A stretch of DNA of 64,000 nt from Malachius bipustulatus (lineage: Eukaryota; Arthropoda; Insecta; Coleoptera; Melyridae). The DNA lies in assembly GCA_910589415.1 (NCBI GenBank), contig OU342632.1:34299637-34363636 (forward strand). Direction: 5' to 3'. The notes beneath the pieces were generated by a model. It saw only the letters and a program-made list of their open reading frames with translations. It did no database searches and had not been told where the DNA came from. Of this stretch, positions 34,139 through 46,800 are shown piece after piece (position 1 is the first letter of the stretch; each line of letters begins with the position of its first letter). The position numbers and the translations under genes were made by a program.

Positions 34139-35022
34139 ATACAGGGTGGCCCAGCGAAAACGTACCGGGCCTAATAACTTGAAAACTGAAGATGTACGCG
34201 AAAAACGCCGAAACAGGTCGATTTTGTTATCGAGGGGGACATATTTTCGTGACAAATTTAACTACCCAAGTTCACCCCCTTAGGCAGGGGTAGGCTACCC
34301 CTTTGCTTTTCATCATAGGGAACAGATATCGGGTGATACATCATTTGAAAGCTACTTGAATTCTCTTTACAACGATATCCAAAATTTTGGGTTTCGCTCA
34401 CATACAAGGTGGCCCAACGAAAACCTAACTCGCCTCAATAACTTGGAAACTGAAGATGTACGCGAAAAACGCCGAAATAGGTTGATTTTGTTATCAAAGT
34501 AGGCATATTTTCGTGACAAATCTAACCACCTAAATTCACCCCCTTGGCAGGGGTAGCTACCCCTTTGCTTATCATCATAGGGAACATCTATCGAGTGATA
34601 CATACTTGAGTTCTCTTTACAACGATATCCAACATTTTGGGTTTCGCTTACATACAGTCTGGCCCAACGAAAACATTTTTTTTTGGGCCACCCTGTATGT
34701 AAGTGAAACCCAAAATGTTGGATATCGTTAAGAGAATTCAAGTAGCTTTCAAATGATGTATGTGAGTGGTTTCGCTTACATACAGGCTGGCCCAACGAAA
34801 ACTTTTTTTTTGGACCATTCTGTATGTAAGTGAAACCCAAAATGTGTTTCTCCTACTTGAATTCTCCTAAAGAGAATTCAAGTAGCTTTCAAATGATGTA
34901 TCACTCAATAGCTGTTCCCTATGATGATAAGCAAAGGGGTAGCTACCCCTGCCAAGGGGGTGAATTTGGGTGGTTAAATTTGTCACGAAAATATGCCTAC
35001 TTTGATAGCAAAATCTACTTGT
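34139..35022. repeat. Direct and inverted copies of a roughly 260-bp acagggtggccca repeat
   Basis: Units begin at about 34141 and 34404 in direct orientation (acagggtggcccagcg, acaaggtggcccaacg). From about 34685 to 35022 the same sequence runs inverted: gccaccctgtatgtaag, then ccctatgatgataagcaaag. Shared blocks are ccctatgatgataagcaaag/its complement, cacgaaaatatgcc and ttgaattctctt. The acagggtgg ends point to mariner-type MITEs nested or recombined together. Confidence 0.7.
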
Positions 35023-35748
35023 TTCAGACCAGAACCAGGTAAATCAACCAGAACCAGGTGAAGGATATGACCACGTAAGTACAGCGAGAAGCAAAATGTG
35101 TCTCGCTCCTGCAGCTCAGGAAGAATTTCGTCTCAATAGGTACCTATCTTTTTTCCAATACACGACCTTGAGTGATTCGAGACGAGTAAAAACACCCGAT
35201 TCGTACGGATTTGTCATGTGCATGAATATTTTATGAACTGAAGGTTTTTATTGAGTAGTGGCGAACTGATCAAAATTGTGTTTTAGAGGAGAGCTGTTAC
35301 GCGTATAACTGCATACCTACCTATTATAAATTATTCTGCAAAAATTGCAAAAATTTCATTCTTCTTTTTTTCGAAAAAAAAAGAAAGTTTCATCATCGAA
35401 CAATAACATCGTGTGAAGTCACAATATGACGTCACATTGCTTGCCTTATGGTTATTTATTACTTTCGATTAATGTAAGGTTATTTGTTTCAAAATAAAAG
35501 AATAAAGTTTTGAAAATTTTTTTTGAATGTGATAGATTTTTGGTTTCCTTGATTTTTCAAATACCGAATGACATAAAAGAAACAATAAACTTTTTTTCCT
35601 AAATTAAGAAATCTCAATATGCCATGTTTTTCAGGATATTGCAGCAACGCCTGAAGTTCCCATAAATTTCGTTTCAGATTCCTAATAAGCATGAAATTGA
35701 GCAACTTTTCTGATTTATTTGACTCTGTATTTTGTTTCCGAGATCCCA
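35023..35748. other. Noncoding DNA, nothing recognisable
   Basis: No gene or repeat unit recognised; a duplicated phrase accagaaccaggt occurs near 35030-35055. Confidence 0.4.
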
Positions 35749-35750
35749 TA

Positions 35751-36525
35751 TACAGGGTGTTATGTAATTGAATGTCAATATTTGAGAGGGTGATTTTTGG
35801 GTCCAATTAAGAAGAAAATTTCATAAGAACGTAATATGTCCTAAGAGTCTTAACTTTTAAGATACAGGGTGGTAAAGTTTCATTAAAATAAATCATTTTT
35901 TCGTAATATCTGTAATACCACTCTGGACATTTTAATGAAATTTCGTATACAGATATTACGCATCAAGGGTATTTTTTCATGTACCACGTTTCATAATATT
36001 TCCACTAGTGACGATGGTGCACGATCGTGCATAATTTTACCGGCATATTTTAGCAAACATTGATGCTACTCCACTGATATCTGTTAAAATAAAAATCATT
36101 TTTGGAATCCCCATTCATTTCCAAGCAAATTTGATTACCTATTTTATTTCAGTCCGATACACGGTTTTCGCTATAAAAAAATAAAATCTGTTCTCATGGT
36201 CACAAGATTGTCGTTAAATAATAATAAAAAATATAAAAATATGCGTAGGTAAAATTCTGCAAGATGTCACTAGTGGAGATAAAACGAAATGTGGCACATG
36301 AAAAAACGCCCCTTGATGATTAATACCTGTATACGAAATTTCATTAAAATATCCAGAGCGGTATTACAGATACTATGAAAAAATTATTTATTTTTAAAAA
36401 CTTTACCACCCTGTATCTTAAAAGTTAAAACTTTTAGGATATACGTTCTTATGAAGTTTTCTTGTTAAAATGAACCCAAAAATCATCCCCTTAAATATTG
36501 ACATTCAATTACAAAACACCCTGTA
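35751..36525. mobile_element. Mariner-type MITE (775 bp) with long TIRs and TA target site
   Basis: Begins tacagggtgttatgtaattg and ends with the near-complement caattacaaaacaccctgta. TA dinucleotides flank both ends. A second pair of inverted acagggtggtaaagttt motifs lies inside (about 35871 and about 36417), so the element is a long imperfect palindrome. There is no transposase. Confidence 0.82.
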
Positions 36526-36527
36526 TA

Positions 36528-37259
36528 CCTAGTTGTTTTAAATGGGACACCCATGTAATAACACTTTACACACAATAATAAAACCGTAATATTTATAACT
36601 ATCTACCACATAACATTACAAATAAAAACACAAGTAAGAAGGAAAAAATCAATCAAATTTGACATTTATTTTATAAACAACCTCGCCGCGATTAATGCTT
36701 TGAATCAAAATCCAACCGCTTGACGTCATTACGCAGTAGTGACCAATATAGTAAAAGAAATCGGCATACCGTGTATATGTGTATCGTGGTGGCAGCTAGT
36801 CACGATAACCAAACATTCACATTTGCTTATGTTTAGTGTCTACTCAATTTTACATTTTATAATTGAATAATTTAATTGCCTGCAAAATCAAAAAAATGCG
36901 AAATAGGATGCGCATACATATTCCTTTTATCCTGAATCGGTAATGTTATGGAAAATTGGGTTCAGCTAAAGAAGCTAATGATTTCAGGTTTGAATTGAAT
37001 TTAGATGTTGTGACAATTAAATTTATAACTATACATATAGTAACAAATAAAAAGTATTAACAGTAAGAAATTAGATATGTCAAAAAGGAATTGTTTTGAA
37101 TTGTAAATAAAAAAAATCAAGAAAGAAGAAAAAAACCTTCTTGCGCATCAATCGCATAGATAGTGTATTTTTATGCGATTCAATTATGCCGCTTTTTGAA
37201 TAGGTTTTCTGAAATATTTTCCATTATCAGGTCATATTAGCATAGGTAGTGATTTACTG
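36528..37259. other. Noncoding DNA with one dispersed repeat
   Basis: The stretch 37130-37183 (aaaaaaccttcttgcgcatc, then ttatgcgattcaat) recurs at 58646-58701. The rest is not recognised. Confidence 0.45.
37130..37183 (+). repeat. Short dispersed repeat, copy 1
   Basis: Almost the same 54-bp sequence is found at 58646-58701, where it abuts a decayed reverse transcriptase. It contains an inverted pair (atcgcata and tatgcgat). Confidence 0.6.
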
Positions 37260-38178
37260 TGAAAATTTCACGCCATCAATTTTCAGCCAATAAAGATCGA
37301 GCATTGCTTACCGTTGCCATGGTTATTTGTGTATTATATCGGAAATTTTCTCCTGCAGGGGTAAGCTGGAGAGTATTATAGTGGAAATTTTTTTGACGTT
37401 TAATAGTAACAAACCGGATCCTTATAAATGTCAACTGTTGACTGTTAGTTGCTGTTATTAATATTAATCAACCAATGCGTTTTGTTAAAGTTTCTATTAT
37501 AATTTAATATTAAAGTGATGTTTTCGCGTATTACCACGTATGAAATCACGGATTCACTATCGAAAAAAATGATCTGAAGAAACCTAATTTACATAATTTA
37601 GTAATTCTATGTGAAATAGGTAGGTACTTACATAATTTTTCGGATTAACTCACGGCGAATTCATGGGGGTTCGACCACTTTATCTTTATAATTAATTGTA
37701 TGGCACTTTTTGTTGGTAGAATCCATCTGCTGAGCAAATCCTTGCGCTTTGGAAAGAATGGCATCTAATCAATACTAATCATAATTACTATTGTACCGCA
37801 ATTGTCGACTTATCATTATCAAAAACCACACTCGGCTGGTAAGTTTAGAAACTAAAATTTGTGTTTGACAGCGCTAATAATGGCGGCGCAGTTATTAAAC
37901 GTCAGTTTGACGTTGTCACGTGATTATGTTACGCCGCCATGTCATATTTTTATTTAACAATTAAATTGTAATTTTTCTATTCAAAACTAATTTTGTTGTG
38001 AAATTTTCTTTCCAAATACCACTCGAAATCAAATTATACCAGGAAATTTTGTTCTCGCTTACGAATATTTTAAGAAAATTATCCCTCGCCTTCGGCTCGC
38101 GATAATTTTCAAAATATTCGTGAGCTCGAAAAAATTTCCGGAAATAATTTGACCTCTAGTGGTATTACATGTGAAAAT
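37260..38178. mobile_element. 919-bp dispersed repeat, copy 2
   Basis: Same as 32445-33363 with no indels. Flanks differ on both sides (gatttactg on the left, aacattttggg on the right). The hairpin lies at 38015-38166. Confidence 0.8.
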
Positions 38179-39010
38179 AACATTTTGGGCACCTTTATTG
38201 AAATTTCCTTTTTATTTTTGTTAGCTTTGACGAAGGTTTTCTGGTTGGAACAGGTTATTGAGACCCTTACAATTGCGATGGCACCTGCTTCAGTGGGAGG
38301 ATTCAATTCATGGTTGCATCAGTTTAATCTGTTCTTAGAACTATGAGATCGATGACGCGCATGTATTTGAAGCGATGCCACAGAATAACTAACAATTCTC
38401 AAGATACAGGGTGTGGTAGTTTTTTTTTTGAAGTGGTTTTTTTGTTAATATCTCAAAAATTCTTATGTCGATTTTGGTGAAATGTTCGTTGTGACAAGAC
38501 GCTAAGCTTTAATAATTACAAGTTCCAGTGGCGTCCCGGTGGACAGTCTCTACTTTATAGACGAAATTTTAATGGAAAATCTGTTACAATATCCTAAAAC
38601 AACACAGCAAGAAAAAATTCATCAAATTAAATCTTTTTACGTTACCATTTTAGAGAAAACATTTCCAAATTTTATGCACCTCATTTTTGGGACATATTTT
38701 TGAAAATATTTTGGCCCAAGAAATTTGAAATTTTTTAAAAATTCAATAGATTCTTGTTATGGAGGCCATTTCCTCTCAAAGCTCGAATTAAAAAATTTTA
38801 CTTTGCAGCCTGAAAAGTTTTCCCTGAATTTTAGTTCTATATTATAGTCCCCGTGCTCCTGAAGATAACGGAGACCCAGCAGTCTAGACTGGAAAAGTAA
38901 CTGAGGGAGGAATGACGAAAAGGGTCCTCTTAACAAGAAATAAACTGGACAGATTTGACTATCAGCTGTAGCGTTTCTTTCTTGATTCCTTTTCTTGTGA
39001 CCCTTGTGAG
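38179..39010. other. Noncoding DNA with an isolated mariner-type end
   Basis: At 38402 the text gatacagggtgtggtag resembles the MITE ends at 35.8 kb, but no partner was found. Confidence 0.4.
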
Positions 39011-39012
39011 CG

Positions 39013-39095
39013 CTCTGTGTGTGTGGGTGTGGGTGTGTGTGTGTGTGTGTAAGATAGAGAGAGCAGAGAGAGAGAGAAAGAGAGATAAAGAGAGA
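39013..39095. repeat. (GT)n-(GA)n compound microsatellite
   Basis: About 35 bp of gtgtgtg repeats run into about 45 bp of gagagag/gagaaag repeats. Confidence 0.9.
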
Positions 39096-41079
39096 TGAAA
39101 GCACTTCACCTGCTTATAGGAGAGGGAGTACGGGGGAGCGTCGTTTTTTAACGGTGGTTGATGTTCAGGTTCACCGCCGCGATGATTTCCTACTTCATAG
39201 TCCGGCGAATCTTAGTTAGCGGTAGCCTAATCTTGGTTTAGTGACGAAAGAAGTTTTTATAGAGCGACGGAAGCTTTTTAATAAAAGTTCGTATAGATGA
39301 AATAAATTCAGGCTCTACTCTGCTAGGACTTATTCATTCCACTTCCGGCTTCTTGTATTCTGGTAGTTTCTTATTATATTTCAGTCTCAACAGTCACTGG
39401 AAACTGTTGGAGATGATTCAAGTATACCTTCCGTTGCAGAGTAAGACTCTTCAAGAATTCGGATGGTTTATTATGCAACTTTCCGGCTGCTTATTAGATT
39501 AGACAGTTTTTAGAGAGTTAGAGAGTTTTTTTTATAGCACGTCCAAATGATTTGCGGTAAAGATACCACAAGCTAATTGCCTGTTGTTTTCAAAGACGAT
39601 CCAGTATAGTATAAGGTAAAACCTCCAAAGATCGAAATTCTTTGGAAAATTTAACCATAACGCGCATGCGTGATGAAGTATCTAGTGATTAAGGTGCATC
39701 ATTACGCATGCGTATTATAATACATGTCGTATAGGAGAATGGAGGTGCTGAGCTATCATGAGTTGCAAATTTTAATGTCTAAAATTGCAAGTGCTGTGAC
39801 CCAGTATAAAGCTGGAGAAAACAAAATATTATTAAAAAAATTATTATCTCATGTTGATATCTAACATAGTTAATCAAAAGAACTAAATGGACTGTGAACT
39901 GGAAGTAAGATAAATGACGAAAGGTACTGATGAGGGGAAGCATTATGTCCGTTTGTTAGCAAAGTATTTTTTCGTGTCGACAATAATAATGCGACTAGAT
40001 TCCACAGAAATCCGAGATGCCTAAAGGGATATAATACATTATCCAGCACGGGGACTTTGATATTAGTGTAGAACTGTAGACCTGTAGACAGTGCTTTAGT
40101 AGCGACGGCTGATAAGCACTAGGACAGTTCCGGTGACCGGAACCTCCTGCTTCTATCTGTTGCCAACACTGGGAATTATTCATCGCTGTAATTAAAGCTG
40201 CTAGAAGGCCAATAGAGGTATAAAACCACTTCCTTCTCTTTGCGCTCCATCATACGCACGCGTGAACTCAGCAGGTATATCCGGGCAAAAACTCGTGTGT
40301 GTTTCTTTAAGCGGAAAATATTTTCTAAAATCAACCCTCCATATTTAAAAGGGTCGAGATGTTTTGAGCAAGAGGGCTCTTTAAAATTATTTCACTTTTA
40401 CTCTCGCGTGCACCAACATGAAGCTCTAATTAATGAAGCTGCTGCTAAGCCCTTTCTGCTAAGTCACCTACACTTATATTATATAATAATAATTAGTTAA
40501 ATGAATTGATAAAGAAACAATGAGATAAGTTATTCGGACTTGGAGTGAAGGTATTCACATCAATCCAGTCATACGTCCTACGGTCTCCGCTCAGCGGCTG
40601 AAGTTGTTATTTTTCTGAATACAACCCTCTAACATTCTGCAACATCCCCCTCCCATAACATTTTTTTTCTAACATGACCTTCAACCACTTCTGATGTCCT
40701 TCCAGAGACCGAATGTTCCATTTCTGGAATATTCCTGTCAGAAGCAGCTCCCAGAAAGTCTGATAGTTTGTTTGTGGCAGTTAGTTCTCGAACTTTCCCT
40801 CCCATGAACGAAACTTTCCCTTAAATCTCCTGTTAATAGGCGGGTAATAGAAGTAGAGAGAAGGTATGTTGAACTCACGTCCGGTCCAAGAAGGTCTCAA
40901 GAAAGTCTTCTCAAGAAGGTCCTCTCAAGTCCATTTTGAGAGGCTTTCCAAGCTAGAAAATTCTAAAAAATCCATCAGCTTATCAGATCAAAGCTGTGCT
41001 CAAGAAGCTCAGCACCGGTGGTCTGCTACTCCACCTGTCCCGCCCGGAGGGATCGTGGGAGCATAGTGGAGTTATTCGC
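39096..41079. other. No recognised gene
   Basis: A small inverted repeat containing acgcatgcgt lies at about 39659-39716. Open frames are short and unrecognised. Confidence 0.4.
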
Positions 41080-42410
41080 CGATACCTTCAGCTCTGTTCA
41101 AAAAATACTTCAATGTTTTCCCAGGTCTAGTCATAACGCAGTTTTTTTACACGTTCTGCTAAAGTTAAGGGCTTATTACTAAAATTAGATCCACCTCCCT
41201 CTCTCGGTCTTGACGATCTTCTTGGTGCTAGGATTTTGAAAAACTGTTTAGAAACACTCTGGAATAGTTCCACACCGAAAGGTTTCAATAAATATGGTGT
41301 CGATAGGAAAGCAATTTCCTGAACCAACGCATCTGTTACTCCCAAATAGGTACAAGTTCGGTAACAAGACATCTCCTGACAACTGCAGACCAATAAGCCT
41401 GGTCCCTATTTTTGCCAAAGTAGCGGAAAAAGTTATCCTAAGCTGTCATTTACCGTTCCTATACCAACATAGTCGTTCTACAATATTTTTTCCGGGTCGC
41501 TTAACACTCACAAATCCTCTGGTCTCTGCTGGTCTAGCGAGCTTGACACAGGTAGACCAATAAATGTGATTTACTTTGGCTTCTCGAAGGCGTTTGAGCG
41601 TGTTCCACTACGTAGACTATTATACAAATTGGAACACTATGGCATAAGAGGAAAATTAATTCAATGGATCGTGAGATTTCTTGACAATGCCATCTAGGAG
41701 GGATATTTGAATGGAGTCCCGCAGGGCTCTGTCCTTGGTCCTATTGTTGTTATGGTGTAAATATCTGACCGTATCCAGCTCTTCCAGTCACCTTCCTCTT
41801 TCTTTGCAGATGACTTGAAAATGCATGGCAGCCCACTAACACATATTGACGTAATTCTGAGCGACCTTGACGTTGTTGCCAGCTGCTGTAGTAAGTGGCT
41901 TTTACCGCTCATCATCTTCAAATGATGTATTCTTGACATGGGCTCCAGTAACCCGAGACATGCAAACCAACTTGACGGTCTTGAACTCAAAATAGTGCAC
42001 TTGGAGTGGTAATCACCCTAAACCTTGGCCAGAGCATGTAAGGTCTATCGTCCGTGACTTAAGTCAAGTCTATTCTTGACTAGATCCTGTTTGGCCCTCC
42101 GTCAGGATCCAGGATAGGGTCCTACTTGAATCTGTCCAAAGAAAGGCCACTAGACTTCCCTATAATAATATGCCCCAACCCTGCTATGAAGGCTTTCAAT
42201 CTCTTTACGCCGTGAGAGGGGAGACATAATAAGGGTGTTCAAGATTCTCAAGAGCCTCATTGGAGCCAACCTCTCTCATCTCTTCTCCCTCAATCAATCA
42301 GGCTTGCGAGGATACAACCTCAAGACCTCTAAGGATGAATTTATATCTAGAATGCCTAGCCGCAGGGGGTGGTTTCTGCTTCTAATGAACTAGCGTAGTT
42401 GCAAAAAGAG
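41080..42410 (+). pseudogene. Decayed non-LTR reverse transcriptase
   Basis: Pieces of a Jockey/CR1-type reverse transcriptase can be read on + across changing frames. They are DNCRPISLVPIFAKVAEKV near 41375, an A-motif relic (GFSKAF, then PLRRLLYKLEHYGIRGKLIQW) near 41580-41665, NGVPQGSVLGP near 41710, and FADDLKMHG near 41805. Numerous stops and shifts separate them. The finger-to-palm order is correct, so it is one old, inactive insertion. No ends or target duplication could be fixed. Confidence 0.8.
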
Positions 42411-44061
42411 CAAAACAATTTTGTCTTGTTTCTTGCAGGGCTTCGTTTCAATTTAATCCTTCTGAATTTCCCGGAAAATACTAATAATACACTAAAAATA
42501 CCACGGTTTTTATATTATATTCACCAATAATAATTAGGAAAATCGAATTTACATTGTTGTCAGTTCATATAAGAATTCTCCCCGAAAAGACAAACCAATT
42601 TTAATCGAATCCATAATGGTTTGAAATGTTCAATCTAAATTATTCCAGAGAAATTTATAAGACACCCAAAAAATAAACGAGCCCAGTTTTTCCGGAACTG
42701 CGTTAAAAAAAAGATGACTGCACAACCGGGCAACGCAGTGAGTTATCCTGCAAGGGGAATAGAGTGACGCAGGGCTACAATCTCCGCCAGAATCGGCACG
42801 CAACGGCTTCTGTTGACCCGCAATGCAGCCCTAGAACCTACAAAGGGACGGAATATGACCCTTTATACACGGCATTCTCCACGGCTAAAGAACGAGAGAC
42901 AATTAAACGCATTCACACGACCTGGCTGCTTTCGGAAAGCGCTCCTCAGAAATATGCGACTCGAAAAATCTCCATTGTTTCGGTGGCACTACGACTATAA
43001 TCTTAAGAGATAGAGTCAAAGAGAAGCCTAACTAAGTTGGATTAAACAAAAAGCGACGCGCTGGCTTCAAAGATCCCTCAGGAACAGAAAGCGAGGACGG
43101 GGGTAAAAAGACGAGTTTCTCTTTCTGCGATTCCTCGAACGGATCTTGAAGGGAAAACTGCAGGCTCATCGGAATAACAAGTTGGCTGGCACTGGCACTG
43201 GCATTGCTAGCAGTTCAATCAAAATTCTTAATGCGTCCTTTCAACCTGAAACCTTTGATTTTGTTTCAGTATGGATTTCGTTTTGGCTAAGGAAATTATC
43301 TTCTACGACTTTGTAATATTTGAAAAAACAAATATTTGTTCGGAAATTCGTTTTCAATCAAGACATATTTTTCTCTCTTTTCCTTAACTTCTGTTTTTAT
43401 TATACTTTATTTATTATAGGAGAAGCAGCTCGTAATTTATGGAACGTTTTAAACTTTATAATATTTTTACGAATCATTTTATTTATAACAAATTACTTAT
43501 ACAGTAATTTACTCTAGTCCTTCTTTATATACCTTACAATAACCTTTACATAACATTCCCTTGTTCATTTTGTAAACCACTGCAACAGTTACAAGTTCTT
43601 CACTCACACTACTAAACATAATTTTTCTCTTTTAGTTACATTTACATTCACTTACTAATCTCATTCTTTTCCCAACTGATCTTTCTCTAATAACTGCCGA
43701 ACTACTACTCTCTTTGCGACTGAATGCACGTTCATTCAGCTGCGTATTTCCAACAGTAACTACAGGGCCTCAGCGAGTCTAATGTATTAAGTAGAAATTC
43801 CAAGTCGTACGTGACATCTAAAAGAAATCGTGATTCGCCAGCCTCTCAGTTGCTTCGATTTCGAGAGAAAGTAAAGCACCATAATAATTAATTAATCATA
43901 AAAGCTTCTCTGCCTGATCATTTTTTCTCACATTATAGCTTCACATCTAGTGTTGCACGCTTGTAAACAGTTTAATATGCCATGTTGCATGATTGTGATA
44001 TTTATCCTAATTTGGATCCTAGATATAATTTTTAAATATGCACAGAATAAGTCGAAACCAA
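42411..44061. other. No recognised gene
   Basis: A + strand frame at 42764-43000 (79 codons) has no recognised domain. Tandem ggcactggcactggcatt occurs near 43190. The rest is AT-rich and unassigned. Confidence 0.4.
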
Positions 44062-44119
44062 TTGTCCCTGCATTACCGACACTGACGCTTACTACAGTGT
44101 CGGTAATACAGGAACCCTA
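44062..44119. repeat. Short foldback element (58 bp)
   Basis: A hairpin of gcattaccgacactgacgc with gtgtcggtaatacaggaacc. Same family as 27815-27873. Confidence 0.75.
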
Positions 44120-44267
44120 ATTTCACCGACAGTGTACGGATTTTTAAAGTGTTACAGCAGACTGATGCGCTCTACAAAAATTCGTATAAAAGATTTTTAC
44201 AAATGATATTTTCGACAAATGTCAAAAAGTACGATTTTAGTAGGTTCGAGCTTGATGCAAGCAAAAA

Positions 44268-44325
44268 ACAGAGCCATCTAGATAGCTGTTTCGGCCCCCT
44301 TCTAGCCTCATCGGCATATAACTGC
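44268..44325 (-). ncRNA. Degenerate hammerhead ribozyme relic
   Basis: On the - strand CCGAUGA replaces CUGAUGA, followed by a ggc/gcc stem, GAAAC and a downstream AUC. It is flanked by cagagccatct, like the array units. Stem I does not pair. Judged an inactive relic. Confidence 0.4.
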
Positions 44326-45699
44326 ACGAGGAGGTTTGTCTCAAAGACTAAAGCTTGCCATTGTACACTCCTCTCCTGGTGGGTCTTTGTAGGCGTGGCA
44401 GCCTGATGAGCTTAAAATAATCAGTACAATCTCTGCCTTGATGCAGATACTTTAGATACTAATAATAAGATATTAAGAAATGAGCAATAAGAGTTAAGAA
44501 GTGTCTTATAAAATCTGTAATAAGATCAAATAAACACACATTTACAGCACCTGCGATTAAGAACCGTGCTCGCCTTAATGGGATGTAGAAGATACCTCCT
44601 TTTGGTTTTATTTTAACTAGAATGCGGAGTGGAGTACTAGAAAACTCTTTAATTAGACCCATTAGTTTTTCGCGTTAATTTACTGGTTGAAAGTCTAAAG
44701 TTTGTAAATTGTAAGCGCTCGAGGAGCATTGCCAGGATCACTTTTTCTGTTTTCATCATTATACCTAAAGCTGTTGCTTGAACTCCTAAAACGTAAAAAC
44801 AATGCAGGAATTATACTTGTCAAAATCAGAAGTTATTAAATTGAGGCAATACGGAAGCTTATAAAAATAAAAAGATTTTGTTGTCTGTTTTAATTTCTCT
44901 CTGCAAAAATTCACCACTCTCTAGCGCGGCTTGTACTTTTTAGTACATGCAATTTAATATAATTTGCGCAATTTACGTTTATAAAAGTACCTCTGAAAGT
45001 TTTATAAATGTTACCTTTTACTTCAAACAATAATTCCTGTAATAACGTTATGCTTTCACTCTGGATTTAAAATAAAATCTTACCCCAAAACTTTATTTAC
45101 TAATTATTTAATTTATTTGCTTTTTTTAATTATTTAATTTAGATGGATGGCCATTTCGCTCTTATTAGAGCTCATCGGCATTCCATATCAGCAATCGTGA
45201 TTGTCTACTTCAATCTCAAGATCAGTTGATACTATATACGGAAAGTTCACAACGAACTCCGGGACTTGTATCAGGTAGTGACATCTCTGTGAGTGACGAA
45301 AACTACCAATAATTAGAGAAGCTGTTGCTCTAATAGACAAGACCCCCGGCGGTGTTTAATAACCTTTTGGGGTTTGGCAAGTTATTCAGGGCGTAAGTGG
45401 AAGTGTCACGGACACAGTGGGACGTCAAACGATCTGTTTTTGTAGCAAGCGTCACGAGTCTGGTGGTCGAATCAGTCGAATCTGATGGCTTGTAGGCATG
45501 TTCAATTTCTCGGACATGCGCTTATGACTGGAAGTACATTCGAAGAGAGAAAGATATGTCTGAACCGTGGACCATGGTATTTCCCTCCATCTTCAGACCC
45601 CCACTAGCAATATAGTAGTATTAAATATATGGTTCAAGCTAATAGTTTGGGAAATGCATCAAATCCCAAACCAAAGTTTCCAGAATGTTTGTTAAATAG
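44326..45699. other. Noncoding DNA apart from the hammerhead relic
   Basis: No coding region recognised. Confidence 0.4.
45142..45200 (-). ncRNA. Degenerate hammerhead ribozyme relic
   Basis: On the - strand CCGAUGA is followed by stem II gctct/agagc, GAAA, a 3-bp stem III (TGG/CCA) and UC. The next bases allow only three pairs of stem I before homology stops, so the unit is truncated. Downstream text ccatatcag is shared with the 4.0-kb relic. Confidence 0.5.
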
Positions 45700-46800
45700 G
45701 TAGTTTACTCACCTTTCGAACGGCAACATAGCAGTCAAAAATGCATGAATGCAAGAGCTACACAGAATGACAGAAATTTTACAGAAAACTATTCCACTAA
45801 ATCACAGAGTATAAGAAGTCACATAATATGCTTTCAAAAAGGTCATTATTATCTCAAGAAATAAGATACGTCTTATTCCTTTTTGTCACACACATTTCAC
45901 GTTCAGTATTTTTTTGAATACATTCGTCAGCATTCAATGTAGTGAGTTGAACTAGCTAAGTTGCTAAAGAGCGAGGCCAGAAGTCTATAGCGATTTTTAG
46001 TTTCTTTTGGAATGTCAACTTCGCAGCCCTAGATTTTAAAACATCCGGAAGGAGTCCTGCCAGTGTATCGAGCACGAAGCAGGAACTATGGGTTCTAATT
46101 CAAACTGTTCCATAAAACCACAGACTATACGAATTTACACATTCTTTCAATTAACAATGATATAATTATTAGCTCAAGATACGTTTTATTCTTTTTTGTT
46201 ACACACATAACAATATCATGTTCATTATTTTTTTTTTTAATACATTACGTCAGTATTCGACGTAGTGAGTTAACTAGGCTAGTTTCTAAAGAGCGAGGCC
46301 ATTCTTTTGGAATAGCAACATCGCAGTCCTAGAATTTAAAACATCCGGAAGGAGGCCTGCCAATGTATCGATTACAAACTATAGGTACACAGAATGACAG
46401 AAATTTTACAGAAATTACATGAAACCACAGACTACAGGAATTCATAGATTCTTTCAATTGACAATGACGTAATTATTAGCTCAAGATACATTTTGTTCCA
46501 TTGTATTCCAACATACATTTCATGTTTAGTATTTTTTTGAATACATTATGTCAGCATTCGATGTAGTGAGTTGAACTAGCTAAGTTGCTGCAGGACGAAG
46601 CCAAAACTCCAGTGATTTTTAGTTTGTTTTGGAAGGGCAACATTCCAGCCCTAGAATTTAAAACACCCGGAAGGAGGTCTGCCAATGTATTGAGCACGAA
46701 TTATGGGTACACAAAATGACAGAAATTTTTAGAGAAAACTTTTCAAGAAAACCACAGACTATACGAATTCACATATTAAAACAATTCCCTAACCGGAAAA
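45700..46800 (+). repeat. Decayed tandem repeat, unit about 300-325 bp, about 3.3 copies
   Basis: Landmarks recur in order: acagaatgacagaaatttta (45760, 46389, variant 46713), aaaccacagactatacgaa, gtagtgagtt (about 45939, 46262, 46563), and aaaacatccggaaggagg then ctgccaatgtat (about 46040, 46340, 46660). Copies differ by many substitutions and indels. No conserved frame. Confidence 0.8.

Noticed and set aside
39915..39950. ACTGATGAGG on the + strand at 39.9 kb
   Set aside because: No GAAA and no helices follow; chance match.
44400..44430. CTGATGAGC at 44.4 kb as a second inverted hammerhead relic
   Set aside because: Lacks GAAA and a stem II; it may be a trace of an inverted mate to the 44.3-kb relic but the evidence is too thin.
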